From Phycisphaerales bacterium (GTDB taxonomy: Bacteria > Planctomycetota > UBA1135 > UBA2386), in the NCBI GenBank assembly GCA_020247305.1, contig JADCJE010000088.1, positions 1-49,827 on the forward strand: DNA of 49,827 nucleotides, in the 5' to 3' direction. The translations under genes were made by a program, and so were the position numbers. Positions 27,700 through 36,114 of the stretch are shown piece by piece; the first letter of the stretch is position 1, and the number at the start of each line of letters is the position of its first letter. The notes under the pieces are model-generated. The model worked only from the letters and a program-made list of their open reading frames with translations. It did not search any database and was not told where the DNA came from.

Positions 27700-28887
27700 T
27701 CACGGACCGATGGTCAGGTGCAACCGCGCGGTCGACGCGATGCCGGGCGCCAGCGGGCACGGCGAACTCGGCGCCTGCAGCAGCAACCACTGCATGCCGA
27801 TCGCCGTGCCGATGAAGGACGGCTGGTTGGGCACCGCCCACGGCCAATTGGCGAAGCCGCCGGCCTGCAGCACGTAGTTCCAGGCGACGGCGTCGAGGAA
27901 CGTGCACGCGCCGCAGCCGATCTCGTTGCCCGGGAAGCCGATGCCGGCGAAGGCGAACGCGCCCGGCGGCGCGCCCTGCAGGCGCAGCGCGAAGTTGGCG
28001 CTGCCGACCTGGAAACTGCCCGTGCTGCTGATCGCCCCGCCATTGCCGCACGCGCTGCCGACGACGACGGACTGCGCGACCGCGAAGCCGAGGTGGTTGG
28101 CGACCGCGCGGTGGCTGCCGTCGCTCGGCCGGTTCTGGACCAGCGCGCCGCCGGGCGGCGAGTGCAGGAACGACGACGAGCCGCCGCCGTCGAGGTTGAT
28201 GGCGCGCCACGCGCCCATGGCGAGGAACACGTTGGCGAGTTCGGGCAGGGTCATGCCGACCGACCAACCCGGCTGGCGGCCGTCGACGACCGCGAGATAG
28301 AGCGTCGTGCCCTGCTGGTTGACGCCGACCGCCGTGCGCGGGTTGCGCACCAACGGCTCGACGCGCGCCGTCGCGCCGGTGTTGACGCCGTCGGTGACCA
28401 GCAGCGTGCCCGGCACCGTGTCGGTGCTGCTCGGACCGACGCCGGCGATCGCCCACTGCGCCGCGGCGGCCTGCGCCGTCGTGATGTTGCCGATCGTCGC
28501 GAGGCGGTTCGGCGCGAACACCAGCGCCGGATCGGGCGCGGCGCCGAACTGGCGCACCGGCGAGACCAGCACGCCGTTGCTCTTGCTCAGCCCGACGATG
28601 TCGGCCGTGGTCGGCGTCAGCGTGCCGAAGTAGTTGGCGTTGATCGACAGCCGGTTGCCGAGCTGGTTGTGCCAGTTCAGCGTCGTGCGCAGCGACGCCT
28701 CGTACGACTGCAGCGGCGACAACGGCGCGGTGACGCGGATCTCCAGCCGCGGATCGGTCAGGTCGATCACCGCCGTGAAGCCGCGCGCCGTGCCGCCGCC
28801 CGTCGCCCAGACCTGCGGCGCGACCGCGATCTGCGCCGGCAGGGCGGCGGCGAAGAGGGCGCAGGCGAACAGGGTGAGGAGCCGCAT
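27700..28887 (-). CDS. Secreted phosphodiester glycosidase (NAGPA domain) with planctomycete-type C-terminal module
   Basis: 395 residues. Signal peptide cleaved near residue 18 (A-L-P-A-Q). Residues about 36-270 show the NAGPA-like phosphodiester glycosidase pattern: I-N-A-N-Y-F (82-87), N-P-R-T-A-V-G (182-188), V-D-G-R-Q-P-G-W-S-V-G-M-T-L-P-E-L-A (201-218), N-L-D-G-G-G-S-S-S-F (231-240) and N-R-P-S-D-G-S-H-R-A-V-A-N-H-L (252-266). The family removes sugars linked through phosphodiesters, for instance on exposed glycans. Residues about 275-395 form a Cys/Gly-rich module (G-S-A-C-G-N-G-G, F-A-L-R-L-Q-G-A-P-P-G-A, ending L-H-L-T-I-G-P) like those I associate with secreted proteins of Planctomycetota, probably for surface association. 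Confidence 0.88.
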   Translation of the reverse strand: MRLLTLFACALFAAALPAQIAVAPQVWATGGGTARGFTAVIDLTDPRLEIRVTAPLSPLQSYEASLRTTLNWHNQLGNRLSINANYFGTLTPTTADIVGLSKSNGVLVSPVRQFGAAPDPALVFAPNRLATIGNITTAQAAAAQWAIAGVGPSSTDTVPGTLLVTDGVNTGATARVEPLVRNPRTAVGVNQQGTTLYLAVVDGRQPGWSVGMTLPELANVFLAMGAWRAINLDGGGSSSFLHSPPGGALVQNRPSDGSHRAVANHLGFAVAQSVVVGSACGNGGAISSTGSFQVGSANFALRLQGAPPGAFAFAGIGFPGNEIGCGACTFLDAVAWNYVLQAGGFANWPWAVPNQPSFIGTAIGMQWLLLQAPSSPCPLAPGIASTARLHLTIGP

Positions 28888-28951
28888 CGGCGCAGTCTAC
28901 CGCGGCGGGGCCGGGTCGGGCCGGGGGCGGCGCGCGGCCGTCCCGCCGCCG

Positions 28952-29455
28952 CTACGGCGCGGTCGCGGCGGCGGCGCAGCGCGCCAGCGCCTCGCCATCG
29001 AGCCGGCAGACGCGCCAGTCCGCCAGCAGGCGCGCGCCCTGGCGTTCGTAGAAGCCGATCGCCGGCGCGTTCCAATCGAGCACCTGCCAGTCGAGCCGCG
29101 GGCAGCCGCGCGCCACGGCGAGCCGTGCGACGGCGCGCAGCAGCGCGAGGCCGATGCCGTGGCCGCGCAGGTCCGGCGCGACGAAGAGGTCTTCGAGATG
29201 CAGGCAGGGTTCGGTGCGGAACGTCGAGTACGTCGCGAAGTGCAGCGCGAAGCCCGCCGGTCGGCCCTCCCACTCCGCCAGCAGCGCGCCGCAGGCCGGC
29301 TGCGGGCCGAACAGATGAGCGCGCAGGCGCTGCTCGCTGACGTCGAGTTCGTGCTCCAGGCGCTCGTAGCGCGCGAGGTCGACGATGAAGCGCGCGACCA
29401 GCGATTCGTCGCCGGGCACGACGGCGCGGACGAGCAGGCGGGGATCGGCGGCCAT
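28952..29455 (-). CDS. GNAT family N-acetyltransferase (diamine/spermidine acetyltransferase-like)
   Basis: 167 residues from ATG 29455. It begins V-R-A-V-V-P-G-D-E-S-L-V, has L-A-R-Y-E-R-L-E-H-E near 28-37, the acceptor region H-L-E-D-L-F-V (86-92), the acetyl-CoA loop R-G-H-G-I-G (97-102), and D-W-Q-V-L-D-W-N near 122-129 with F-Y-E-R-Q-G-A after it. This set resembles eukaryotic SSAT-like and bacterial polyamine acetyltransferases. It transfers acetyl from acetyl-CoA to an amine; the exact substrate cannot be read. It follows the infA gene on the same strand after about 100 bp containing a hairpin. Confidence 0.9.
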   Translation of the reverse strand: MAADPRLLVRAVVPGDESLVARFIVDLARYERLEHELDVSEQRLRAHLFGPQPACGALLAEWEGRPAGFALHFATYSTFRTEPCLHLEDLFVAPDLRGHGIGLALLRAVARLAVARGCPRLDWQVLDWNAPAIGFYERQGARLLADWRVCRLDGEALARCAAAATAP

Positions 29456-29522
29456 GGGCGGGCAGGCTACCTGCGGGGCGGTTCGCGGCGACCGCGGCGA
29501 CGGCGGACCGGTGCGCGCGGCA

Positions 29523-29545
29523 GCCGGCGCCGCGGGGGCGCCGGC
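29523..29545 (-). terminator. Perfect 9-bp hairpin downstream of infA
   Basis: GCCGGCGCC, five-base loop, GGCGCCGGC. It begins 14 bp after the infA stop codon on the minus strand and precedes the GNAT gene start by about 70 bp. There is no T-run after it, so it is a candidate for a terminator or transcript-stabilising structure and not a proven one. Confidence 0.45.
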
Positions 29546-29558
29546 CGCGGGGGCGCCA

Positions 29559-29774
29559 TCACGCGCGGTAGGTGATGCGGCCGCGGGTCAGGTCGTACGG
29601 CGACAGTTCCACCGTGACGCGATCGCCCGGGATGATGCGGATGTAGTTCTTGCGCATCTTGCCGGAGATGTGCGCGAGCACGATGTGTCCGCCATCCACC
29701 TGGATGCGGAACTTGGTGTTGGCGAGGGTCTCGACGACCGTGCCATCCAGGACAATCGCTTCTTCTTTGGGCAC
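29559..29774 (-). CDS. infA: Translation initiation factor IF-1
   Basis: 71 residues, the standard size. The OB-fold opens [15 protein letters not shown] and contains the conserved [14 protein letters not shown] and [19 protein letters not shown] block. IF-1 binds the 30S A site and works with IF-2 and IF-3. In many bacteria infA sits in the ribosomal protein cluster; here it stands with a GNAT gene and faces a methyltransferase gene, as is common in high-GC genomes. Confidence 0.98.
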   Translation of the reverse strand: MPKEEAIVLDGTVVETLANTKFRIQVDGGHIVLAHISGKMRKNYIRIIPGDRVTVELSPYDLTRGRITYRA

Positions 29775-29951
29775 AAATACTCCAGTGGCGACCAGGATCG
29801 GTCCAGCGCGTCCGCCGCCACGGGGGAACGGGCCGGGCTCTGCGGATCACGGCCGCACAGCGGGGCGAGGAGTCTACGGCCACGCCGGCAGGGCGATCAA
29901 GCCGCCCCCCTCGACGCTGCACCGTGGCGGTCGCCGTGCGTCCGCGCCAGG

Positions 29952-30590
29952 ATGCCGCGCATGGCCGGCCAGCCCCGCCGCCGCGGCGACGCGCCCGAGC
30001 GCTTCGACCGGGCCTATTACGACCGTTTCTACCGCGACCCGGCGACGCGCGTCTCCGACGCCGCGGCAGTGGGCAAGCTCGCCGCGCTGACCGCCGCGTG
30101 GGCCGCCTGCCTCGACTTCGAGGTGCGCTCGATCCTCGACCTCGGTTGCGGGCTCGGCCACTGGCGCACGGCGGCGCGCCGGCGCTGGCCGCGCGCCGCC
30201 TACCACGGCGTCGAGTGCTCGCAGCACCTCTGCGACGAACTCGGCTGGACGCACGGCTCGATCGTCGACTTCGACCCGGCGCGCGCCTGCGGGGCGGAGC
30301 GCTTCGACCTCGTCGTCTGCCAGGGCGTGCTGCAGTACCTCGGCGATCGGCAGGCGGCGGCGGCGCTGCGCAACCTCGCGCGCTGGAGCGACGGCCTGCT
30401 GTTTCTCGAAGCGCTGACCGCGCTCGACTGGCGCGAACGCTGCGACCGCGAGCGCACCGACGGCGACGTGCGCCTGCGCGAGGGCGCGTGGTACCGGCGG
30501 CGGCTGGGCCGCGACTTCGTCGCGCTCGGCGGCGGCGTGTTCGCGGCGCGGCGCGCCGGCTTCCCGTTCTTCGAACTGGAGACCGCGTAG
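29952..30590 (+). CDS. Class I SAM-dependent methyltransferase
   Basis: 212 residues from ATG 29952 (ATG 29961 is an alternative). The basic N-terminus is followed by R-F-D-R-A-Y-Y-D-R-F-Y (about 17-27), motif I I-L-D-L-G-C-G-L-G-H-W (about 64-74), an acidic residue V-E-C-S (about 91-94) ending strand 2, and F-D-L-V-V-C-Q-G-V-L-Q-Y-L (about 123-135) as motif IV. The acceptor is unknown. The gene is two bases from the M48 protease start and probably co-transcribed. Confidence 0.9.
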   Translation: MPRMAGQPRRRGDAPERFDRAYYDRFYRDPATRVSDAAAVGKLAALTAAWAACLDFEVRSILDLGCGLGHWRTAARRRWPRAAYHGVECSQHLCDELGWTHGSIVDFDPARACGAERFDLVVCQGVLQYLGDRQAAAALRNLARWSDGLLFLEALTALDWRERCDRERTDGDVRLREGAWYRRRLGRDFVALGGGVFAARRAGFPFFELETA

Positions 30591-30592
30591 TC

Positions 30593-32461
30593 ATGGACTT
30601 CTTCGCCCATCAGGATGCGGCGCGGCGCGCGACGAAGCGCCTCGTCGTGCTGTACGTGCTGGCGCTGGCCGCGATCGTGGCGAGCATCCACTTCGCCGCG
30701 TCCTTCGCGTTCGCGCTCGGGGACCGCGGCGGGCCGCGGCAGGGCACGCTGTTGCTGCTTGTCACGGCCGCGACGCTCGCCGTCGTCGGCTCGGGCGCGC
30801 TCGTCCGCATGCTCGAACTGCGCCGCGGCGGCCCGGGCGTCGCCGAGCTGCTCGGCGGCCGGGCGGTGCCGCTGCGACCGACGGATCTGCAGGAGCGCCT
30901 GCTGCGCAACCTCGTCGAGGAGATGGCGATCGCCTCCGGCACGCCGATCCCCGCGATCTACGTGCTGGACGACGAAACGGGCATCAACGCCTTCGCCGCC
31001 GGCTGGACGCCGGACGACGCGGCCATCGCCGTCACGCGCGGCTGCCTCGACGCGCTCGACCGCGACGAGTTGCAGGGCGTCATCGCGCACGAGTTCAGCC
31101 ACGTCTTCCACGGCGACATGCGGCTCAACATCCGCCTGATGGGCGCGCTCGCCGGCATCGTCTGCCTCGTCACGATCGGGCGGGTGCTGGCGCGGGTCGG
31201 CGGCCGCAGCCGCGGCAGCAACCGCAAGGGCAACGCCGCCGCGTTCGCGGTGTTCGGCTTGCTGCTGGTGGCGATCGGCTGGATCGGCGTGCTGTTCGCC
31301 CGCCTGATCCAGGCAGCGGTGTCGCGCCAGCGCGAGTACCTCGCCGACGCCAGCGCCGTGCAGTACACGCGCAATCCGCTCGGCATTGGCATGGCGCTGG
31401 CGCGCATCGGCGATCGCTCCGCCCGCATCGAACACGTGCGCGCCGAGGAAGCGAGCCACATGCTGTTCGCCGATGGGGTGGGCCGCATGTTCGGCAGCCT
31501 GCTGGCTTCGCACCCGCCGATCGCCGAGCGCATCGCCCGCGTGCTGCCCGGCTTCGCCGCCGCGCCGCGGCCGCGCCGCTCCCTGCAGGCCGACGTGGCC
31601 GCGCTGGCGCCGGCCCCCGCCCGCGCCGCAGCGGCGTGGCGCAGCGCGCCCGACGCGCTGGTCGCAGCCTTCGGCGAGCCGCAGGCCGCCGACATCGCGG
31701 CCGCGCGCGACCTGCTCGCCGGCCTGCCGCTGACGCTCGTCCAGGCCGCCCATGCGCCGGAGTCGGCGAAGGCGCTGGTCTGCGCGCTGCTGCTGGCCGA
31801 CGACCCGGCGCTGCGCGCTGCCCAGACGGCGCTGCTGCCGGCCGACGCCGCGCTGCGCCACGACGCGCAGGCGCTGCGCCTCCCGGCGCGCGCGGTCGGC
31901 GCGACGGCGCGGCTGCCGCTGCTGACGCTGGCGCTGCCGGCGCTGCGCGAACTGCCGGTCGGCGAACGCCGGCCGCTGCGCGCGGCGCTGCAGGCGCTGG
32001 CCGAAGCGGACAGCGCGCTGGCGCCGTTCGAGTGGGCGTTGCTGCGCCTCGCCGACCGCGCGCTCGCGCCGGAGGCCGGCGGCCGGGTGCGGCGGCCAAC
32101 GGCCCGCAAGGCGCCACTGCACGCCCGCGCCGACGCCGCGGCGACCGTGCTGTCGCTGGTCGCCCGCGCCGCCAACGTCGACGACGACCAGCGCGCCGCC
32201 GCGGCCTTCCAGCGCGGCGGCGAAGCGCTCGGCGGCTTGCCGGGTCTGCGGTTGCGGCCGGCCGCCGAGTGCACGCCCGGCGCGCTCGGCGCCGCCGTCG
32301 ACGCGCTGGCCGAGGTGACGCCGCTCGCGCAGCGCAACGTGCTCGCCGCCTGCGCGGCCGCCGCCGCAAGCGACGGCGTGGTGCAGCCGGCGGAGGCGGA
32401 GTTGTTGCGCGCGCTCGCGGCGATCTGGGACTGCCCGCTGCCGCTCGCCGTCGCCGACTGA
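30593..32461 (+). CDS. M48 family zinc metalloprotease with C-terminal TerB-like domain
   Basis: 622 residues from ATG 30593. Two N-terminal helices (about 15-45 and 50-70) anchor the protein; residues about 100-300 are the M48 peptidase: H-E-F-S-H (166-170) supplies two zinc ligands and the catalytic Glu 167, and R-E-Y-L-A-D (Glu 248) the third ligand, with membrane helices near 180-200 and 215-245 as in HtpX/Ste24-type enzymes. Residues about 300-560 are an uncharacterised helical region. The last 60 residues (N-V-L-A-A-C-A-A-A-A-A-S-D-G-V-V, then Q-P-A-E-A-E-L-L-R-A) look like a TerB/DjlA-type acidic helical domain. Such fusions are known in bacteria; the role is probably membrane-protein quality control. 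Confidence 0.92.
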   Translation: MDFFAHQDAARRATKRLVVLYVLALAAIVASIHFAASFAFALGDRGGPRQGTLLLLVTAATLAVVGSGALVRMLELRRGGPGVAELLGGRAVPLRPTDLQERLLRNLVEEMAIASGTPIPAIYVLDDETGINAFAAGWTPDDAAIAVTRGCLDALDRDELQGVIAHEFSHVFHGDMRLNIRLMGALAGIVCLVTIGRVLARVGGRSRGSNRKGNAAAFAVFGLLLVAIGWIGVLFARLIQAAVSRQREYLADASAVQYTRNPLGIGMALARIGDRSARIEHVRAEEASHMLFADGVGRMFGSLLASHPPIAERIARVLPGFAAAPRPRRSLQADVAALAPAPARAAAAWRSAPDALVAAFGEPQAADIAAARDLLAGLPLTLVQAAHAPESAKALVCALLLADDPALRAAQTALLPADAALRHDAQALRLPARAVGATARLPLLTLALPALRELPVGERRPLRAALQALAEADSALAPFEWALLRLADRALAPEAGGRVRRPTARKAPLHARADAAATVLSLVARAANVDDDQRAAAAFQRGGEALGGLPGLRLRPAAECTPGALGAAVDALAEVTPLAQRNVLAACAAAAASDGVVQPAEAELLRALAAIWDCPLPLAVAD

Positions 32462-32548
32462 CGCCGAGCGGCGGACCAGCGCGCCCGCCGCCCTGTGTGC
32501 GCCAGAGCGCCGTTGCGCGCGCCCCGCTGCCCGCTCGATGATGCGCCG

Positions 32549-33328
32549 ATGCGGTGCCGCCGACTTCTGCCTTGCCTGTGGCTCCTCGCCGTCGCGGCGT
32601 CTGCGCAGCAGCCGGACGGCGCGCCGCCAAGCCGACCCGCTGCGCCGCCAGCGACGCCACAAGCGGTCCCGACGGCCCAGGCGACGGCGCGCTTCGCCAA
32701 CCGCAACGCGTCGTTCCACATCCAACTGCCGGCGCAGTGGCGGCAGATCGCGCCCGGCGAGGCGCGCACCGTCGGAGAACGGCGCGAGGCGCCGCCCAAG
32801 CTCGGCTTCGCGCAGCCCAACCACTTCTACGCCGTCGGGCCGGTCGACCAGTGGCTCGCCGGCGACTTCCGCGGCGCGTGGCTCTACGTCGTCGAACAGG
32901 ACGCCGAGTGGCACATCGGCGACCACTGGCAAGACGACCTGCGCGCCATGTGGCGCGAGGAAGGCACGGCGAGCGGCAATCGCCACGAACTGACCAACCT
33001 GCGCCGCGCCAAGGTCGGGGCCCAGGGCGTCGATGCGCTGCTGGCGGAGCGCACCACGACGCCGCCGGACGGTCGTCCGGTGGTCCGCAGCCTCGACGTG
33101 CACGCGCCGTGCGGCGGCCGTCAGGTGTCGCTGTCGTTCTGTTGCCCGCCCGAGCGATTCGGCGCGGAGGAACCCGGCTTCGTCGCCGCGCTGGCGACGC
33201 TGACCTTCGCCCGGCTGCCGCGCGAACAACAGGACCTCGGCGATCGGCTGTGGTCGCCGCTGCTCACCGGCGGTGCGGTCGCCCTCGTGCTGCTGCTGCT
33301 CTACAAGCACACGCGCGGCCGGCGTTGA
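32549..33328 (+). CDS. Secreted, C-terminally anchored hypothetical protein
   Basis: 259 residues from ATG 32549. The signal peptide (L-P-C-L-W-L-L-A-V-A-A-S-A-Q) is followed by a Pro-rich linker (residues about 23-45) and a soluble domain of about 180 residues with N-A-S-F-H-I-Q-L-P-A-Q-W and the strand A-W-L-Y-V-V-E-Q-D-A. A single helix near the C-terminus (about 234-252; G-G-A-V-A-L-V-L-L-L-L-Y) and a basic K-H-T-R-G-R-R end fit inner-membrane anchoring with the domain outside. No family recognised. The opening resembles small PsbP- or DUF-type stress proteins with the pattern F-x-L-P-x-x-W, but this is weak. Confidence 0.72.
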   Translation: MRCRRLLPCLWLLAVAASAQQPDGAPPSRPAAPPATPQAVPTAQATARFANRNASFHIQLPAQWRQIAPGEARTVGERREAPPKLGFAQPNHFYAVGPVDQWLAGDFRGAWLYVVEQDAEWHIGDHWQDDLRAMWREEGTASGNRHELTNLRRAKVGAQGVDALLAERTTTPPDGRPVVRSLDVHAPCGGRQVSLSFCCPPERFGAEEPGFVAALATLTFARLPREQQDLGDRLWSPLLTGGAVALVLLLLYKHTRGRR

Positions 33329-33436
33329 GCCGCGCGCTGCCAGGGCCTAGACTGTGGCCCTTGCGGTTCGGGGCCCGTCGCCGGCGATCTCCGCCGCGCC
33401 GCGTGGGCACGCGCCGTCCACGCACTTCCTGCCGCC

Positions 33437-35008
33437 TTGAAGAAGACCACTTCGCCGAAGTCCGCGCGCAACCTCGACAAGTTCTTGTTCGAGGCCGGCC
33501 AGCAGTGCCAGAAGCGCCTCTGGCTCGACTACCACGAGCCGGGCGAGGAACCGATCGGCCCGATGCGGCAGGCGATGTCCGAGATCGGCGCGCAGCTGCG
33601 CACGCTCGCGCGCTCGGCCTTCCCCAAGGGCGTCGTCGTCGAGGGCAAGGACGTCGCCGCCGCGGCGGCCGACACCAAGGCGAAGATCGCCGCCGGCGCG
33701 CCGGTGCTGTTCGACGCCGCGTTCGTCGCCGAGGGCGTCGAGGTGCGCTGCGACGTGCTGGTCGTCCACCGCGACGGGCTGTGCGACCTGTTCGAGATCA
33801 AGTCGGGCACCAAGGTGAAGCACCGCTACGTCAACGACCTCGCGCTGCAGGCCTACGTGCTCGCGGCGTCGGGGCTGACGATGCGCGCGGCCTACCTGCT
33901 GCACGTCAACCCGAAGTACGTGCACAAGGAAGGCGCCGACTACCCGGCGATGCAGTTGCTGCGCAGCAGCGACGTGACGGCCAAGGTGCAGAAGCAACTG
34001 GACCCGACGCGCCGCCGCCTGCAGCACTGCCGCAGCGCGCTCGCCGACGAGGCGGTGCTGCAGCTGCCGATGGGCACGTTCTGCACGGCGCCGTTCCCCT
34101 GCCCGCACCTCGCCCGCTGCAGCAAGGAGGCGCCGGCGCTGCCGCTGCGCGAGCTGCCGGAGCTGACGCGCGCCCAGGAGCTGGCGCTGCACAAGGAAGG
34201 CATCGAGACGATGACCGACCTCGACCCGGCGCGCGAAGGCCTGACCTTCCGCCAGCGCCGGACGCTGGCGTGCCTCAAGCAGGATGCGCCGCTGGTCGAG
34301 CCGTTCGTGCGCGACGAGCTGCGCCAGTGCAAGAAGCCGCTGCACTTCCTGGCGATGGTGTCGGTCACCGAGTCGCTGCCGCGTTTCGACGGCCAGCGGC
34401 CCTGGCGGCACATGCCGTACGCGTGGGCGTGCACGACCGTGCACGAAGGCGGCCGCGTCGAGCAGGGATCGTTCGTGCACGCCGACAAGACCGACCCGCG
34501 GCCCGGCTTCGTCGAGAGCCTCGCGCGGCACCTGGAGGTCGGCGGTTCGATCGTCGTCTGGGACGACGAGGCGCTGGAGGAACTGCACGCACTGCTCGAC
34601 GACCTGCCGGCGCACAAGGCGCACTTGCGCGCGATCGTCGGCCTGCCGCACCTCGACCTGATGCAGCTGCTCGACGCCGGTGTGTTCCATCCGCGGCTGC
34701 GCACGCACGCCGACCTGCGCGCCAGCGCCGCCGTGCTGCTCGACGACGCCAGCGGCAAGGACCTCGCGCCGTGGGGCGAGGACGCGTTCTTCGGCGAAGT
34801 GCAGAAGGCGCAGGCCCCGCGCGTCCGGAGCACCACCCGCAGCAAGATCGGCGCCGACCTGCTCGCGACCATGCAGTGGTCCGTCGAGCGCATCAAGGCG
34901 CTGTTCGCCAAGCACGCGGAGGAAGATCCGGCGCCGCCGAAGCCCAAGGCCGCGCCCGTGCGCAAGGCGGCGAAGCCGCTGCCGAAGCCGCTGCCGCCGG
35001 AAGCCTGA
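33437..35008 (+). CDS. Cas4/RecB-like nuclease domain fused to DUF2779
   Basis: 523 residues from a TTG start; no ATG/GTG is nearer to the conserved K-F-L-F-E-A-G-Q-Q-C. The N-terminal half is a PD-(D/E)xK nuclease: Asp 106 (R-C-D-V-L), Glu 120 and Lys 122 (F-E-I-K-S-G-T) and Gln 138 (L-Q-A-Y-V). Four cysteines, Cys 24 plus Cys 216, 222 and 228, have the spacing of the Cas4/AddB iron-sulphur cluster. From about residue 310 follows DUF2779 (P-L-H-F-L, then L-P-R-F-D-G-Q-R-P-W). Where relatives as I recall them read L-D-F-E-T, this protein reads L-A-M-V-S, so the presumed acidic residues are lost. A Pro/Lys/Ala tail ends it. Stand-alone, no cas genes nearby; probable DNA-processing role. Confidence 0.88.
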   Translation: MKKTTSPKSARNLDKFLFEAGQQCQKRLWLDYHEPGEEPIGPMRQAMSEIGAQLRTLARSAFPKGVVVEGKDVAAAAADTKAKIAAGAPVLFDAAFVAEGVEVRCDVLVVHRDGLCDLFEIKSGTKVKHRYVNDLALQAYVLAASGLTMRAAYLLHVNPKYVHKEGADYPAMQLLRSSDVTAKVQKQLDPTRRRLQHCRSALADEAVLQLPMGTFCTAPFPCPHLARCSKEAPALPLRELPELTRAQELALHKEGIETMTDLDPAREGLTFRQRRTLACLKQDAPLVEPFVRDELRQCKKPLHFLAMVSVTESLPRFDGQRPWRHMPYAWACTTVHEGGRVEQGSFVHADKTDPRPGFVESLARHLEVGGSIVVWDDEALEELHALLDDLPAHKAHLRAIVGLPHLDLMQLLDAGVFHPRLRTHADLRASAAVLLDDASGKDLAPWGEDAFFGEVQKAQAPRVRSTTRSKIGADLLATMQWSVERIKALFAKHAEEDPAPPKPKAAPVRKAAKPLPKPLPPEA

Positions 35009-35070
35009 GCGACCGCCGGCCGCGCGACCTGACGGAGCGCGGGCAGCGTGCGCGGCGGACCCCGCCCGCG

Positions 35071-36081
35071 TCAGGCGGCCGCGTAGGCCGACAGCAGCGC
35101 GCCGAGCTCGCGATCGGCCCCGAAGCGCCGCTGGAAGTCCTCGCGCACGCGCACGCCCATCGCGCCGGCCGCCGAGCGGTTGCGGTAGAGGGCGAGGATC
35201 TGCTGGGCCATCTGCTGCTCGTCGGCGAACAGCAGCCCGGTCTCCTTGTGGCGCAGCAGCTCGCGGTTGCCGGGCACGTCGGCGGCGACGATGGCGCGGC
35301 CGAGCAGCCCAGCTTCGAGCAGGGTCGGCGCCGCGCCCTCGTGGTACGAGGTGTTCAGCACGACGTCGGCATCGGTGTAGGCAGCGCCCATGCGATCCTG
35401 CGCCAGGGTCGGCAGCATGCGCACGCTCGGGTGCAGGGCGCAGAGGCGCCGCAGCTCGGCGGCGTACTCCGGATGCTGCTCGGGCCCCGCGACGATCAGT
35501 TCGGCGTCGGCGCCGTTCGCGCGCAGCACGCCGGCGACGCCGAACGCCCGGTGCTGGCCCTTGATGGGCCGCAGGCCGCCGGGAAGGAACACGACGAAGC
35601 GCTGGCGCGGGATGCCGAGCGAACGGCGCAGGTCGGTGCCGTCGGTGGCGAGGCGCGACGCCGCGCGCGGCACGACATCGACCTTGCCGACCGCCTCGGG
35701 CACCCGCTCCTCGACCAGCGCAGCCGCGTCCGCCGACGGCGCCAGCACGCGATGCGCGCGGCGCAGGACCTCGCAGACGAGCTGGCCCTGCCGCTCGTCG
35801 AGCATGTCGCTGTAGAGGTCCTCGCCGACCAGCGAGACGACCCACGGCGTCCGCAGGCCGAGCAGCTGGACGCCGCTGCGCAGGGCGTCGTGCGCGTGCA
35901 CGACGTCGGGCCGGAAGCGCGTCAGGGTGCCTTCGAGCGACTGCTTGAGCCCGCCCTCGGCGCCGCCGAACGTCTCGCAGAGATGGCCGCGGGCCTGCAG
36001 ACCTTCGCGCCAGCGCGCGACGGTCGCCATGCCGCCCATGTGCAGCGCGGCCGGGGCCGGTGGCATCAGCAGGACCTTCAC
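35071..36081 (-). CDS. Glycosyltransferase family 4 protein
   Basis: 336 residues from ATG 36081. N-terminal GT-B half with H-M-G-G-M-A-T-V (14-21), V-V-H-A-H-D (60-65) and A-P-S-A-D-A-A (about 114-120); donor half with L-P-G-G-L-R-P-I-K-G (about 167-176), I-V-A-G-P, and N-T-S-Y-H-E-G-A-A-P-T-L-L-E-A (around 243-257) where the E-x7-E motif sits. Last gene of the minus-strand polysaccharide operon, 33 bp after the BtpA-like gene. Adds a sugar to the growing glycan; identity of donor is not readable. Confidence 0.92.
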   Translation of the reverse strand: MKVLLMPPAPAALHMGGMATVARWREGLQARGHLCETFGGAEGGLKQSLEGTLTRFRPDVVHAHDALRSGVQLLGLRTPWVVSLVGEDLYSDMLDERQGQLVCEVLRRAHRVLAPSADAAALVEERVPEAVGKVDVVPRAASRLATDGTDLRRSLGIPRQRFVVFLPGGLRPIKGQHRAFGVAGVLRANGADAELIVAGPEQHPEYAAELRRLCALHPSVRMLPTLAQDRMGAAYTDADVVLNTSYHEGAAPTLLEAGLLGRAIVAADVPGNRELLRHKETGLLFADEQQMAQQILALYRNRSAAGAMGVRVREDFQRRFGADRELGALLSAYAAA

Positions 36082-36114
36082 GATGCGTCTTTCGGCATCG
36101 CCGGCGCAGGCCCT

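Noticed and set aside
30200..33310. Minus-strand open frame of 1036 codons
   Set aside because: Antisense to the methyltransferase, M48 protease and anchored protein genes, all of which have clear motifs; the translation is low complexity.
33437..35008. cas4 gene
   Set aside because: The nuclease half and the four cysteines resemble Cas4, but the C-terminal DUF2779, length of 523 residues and lack of other cas genes argue against it.
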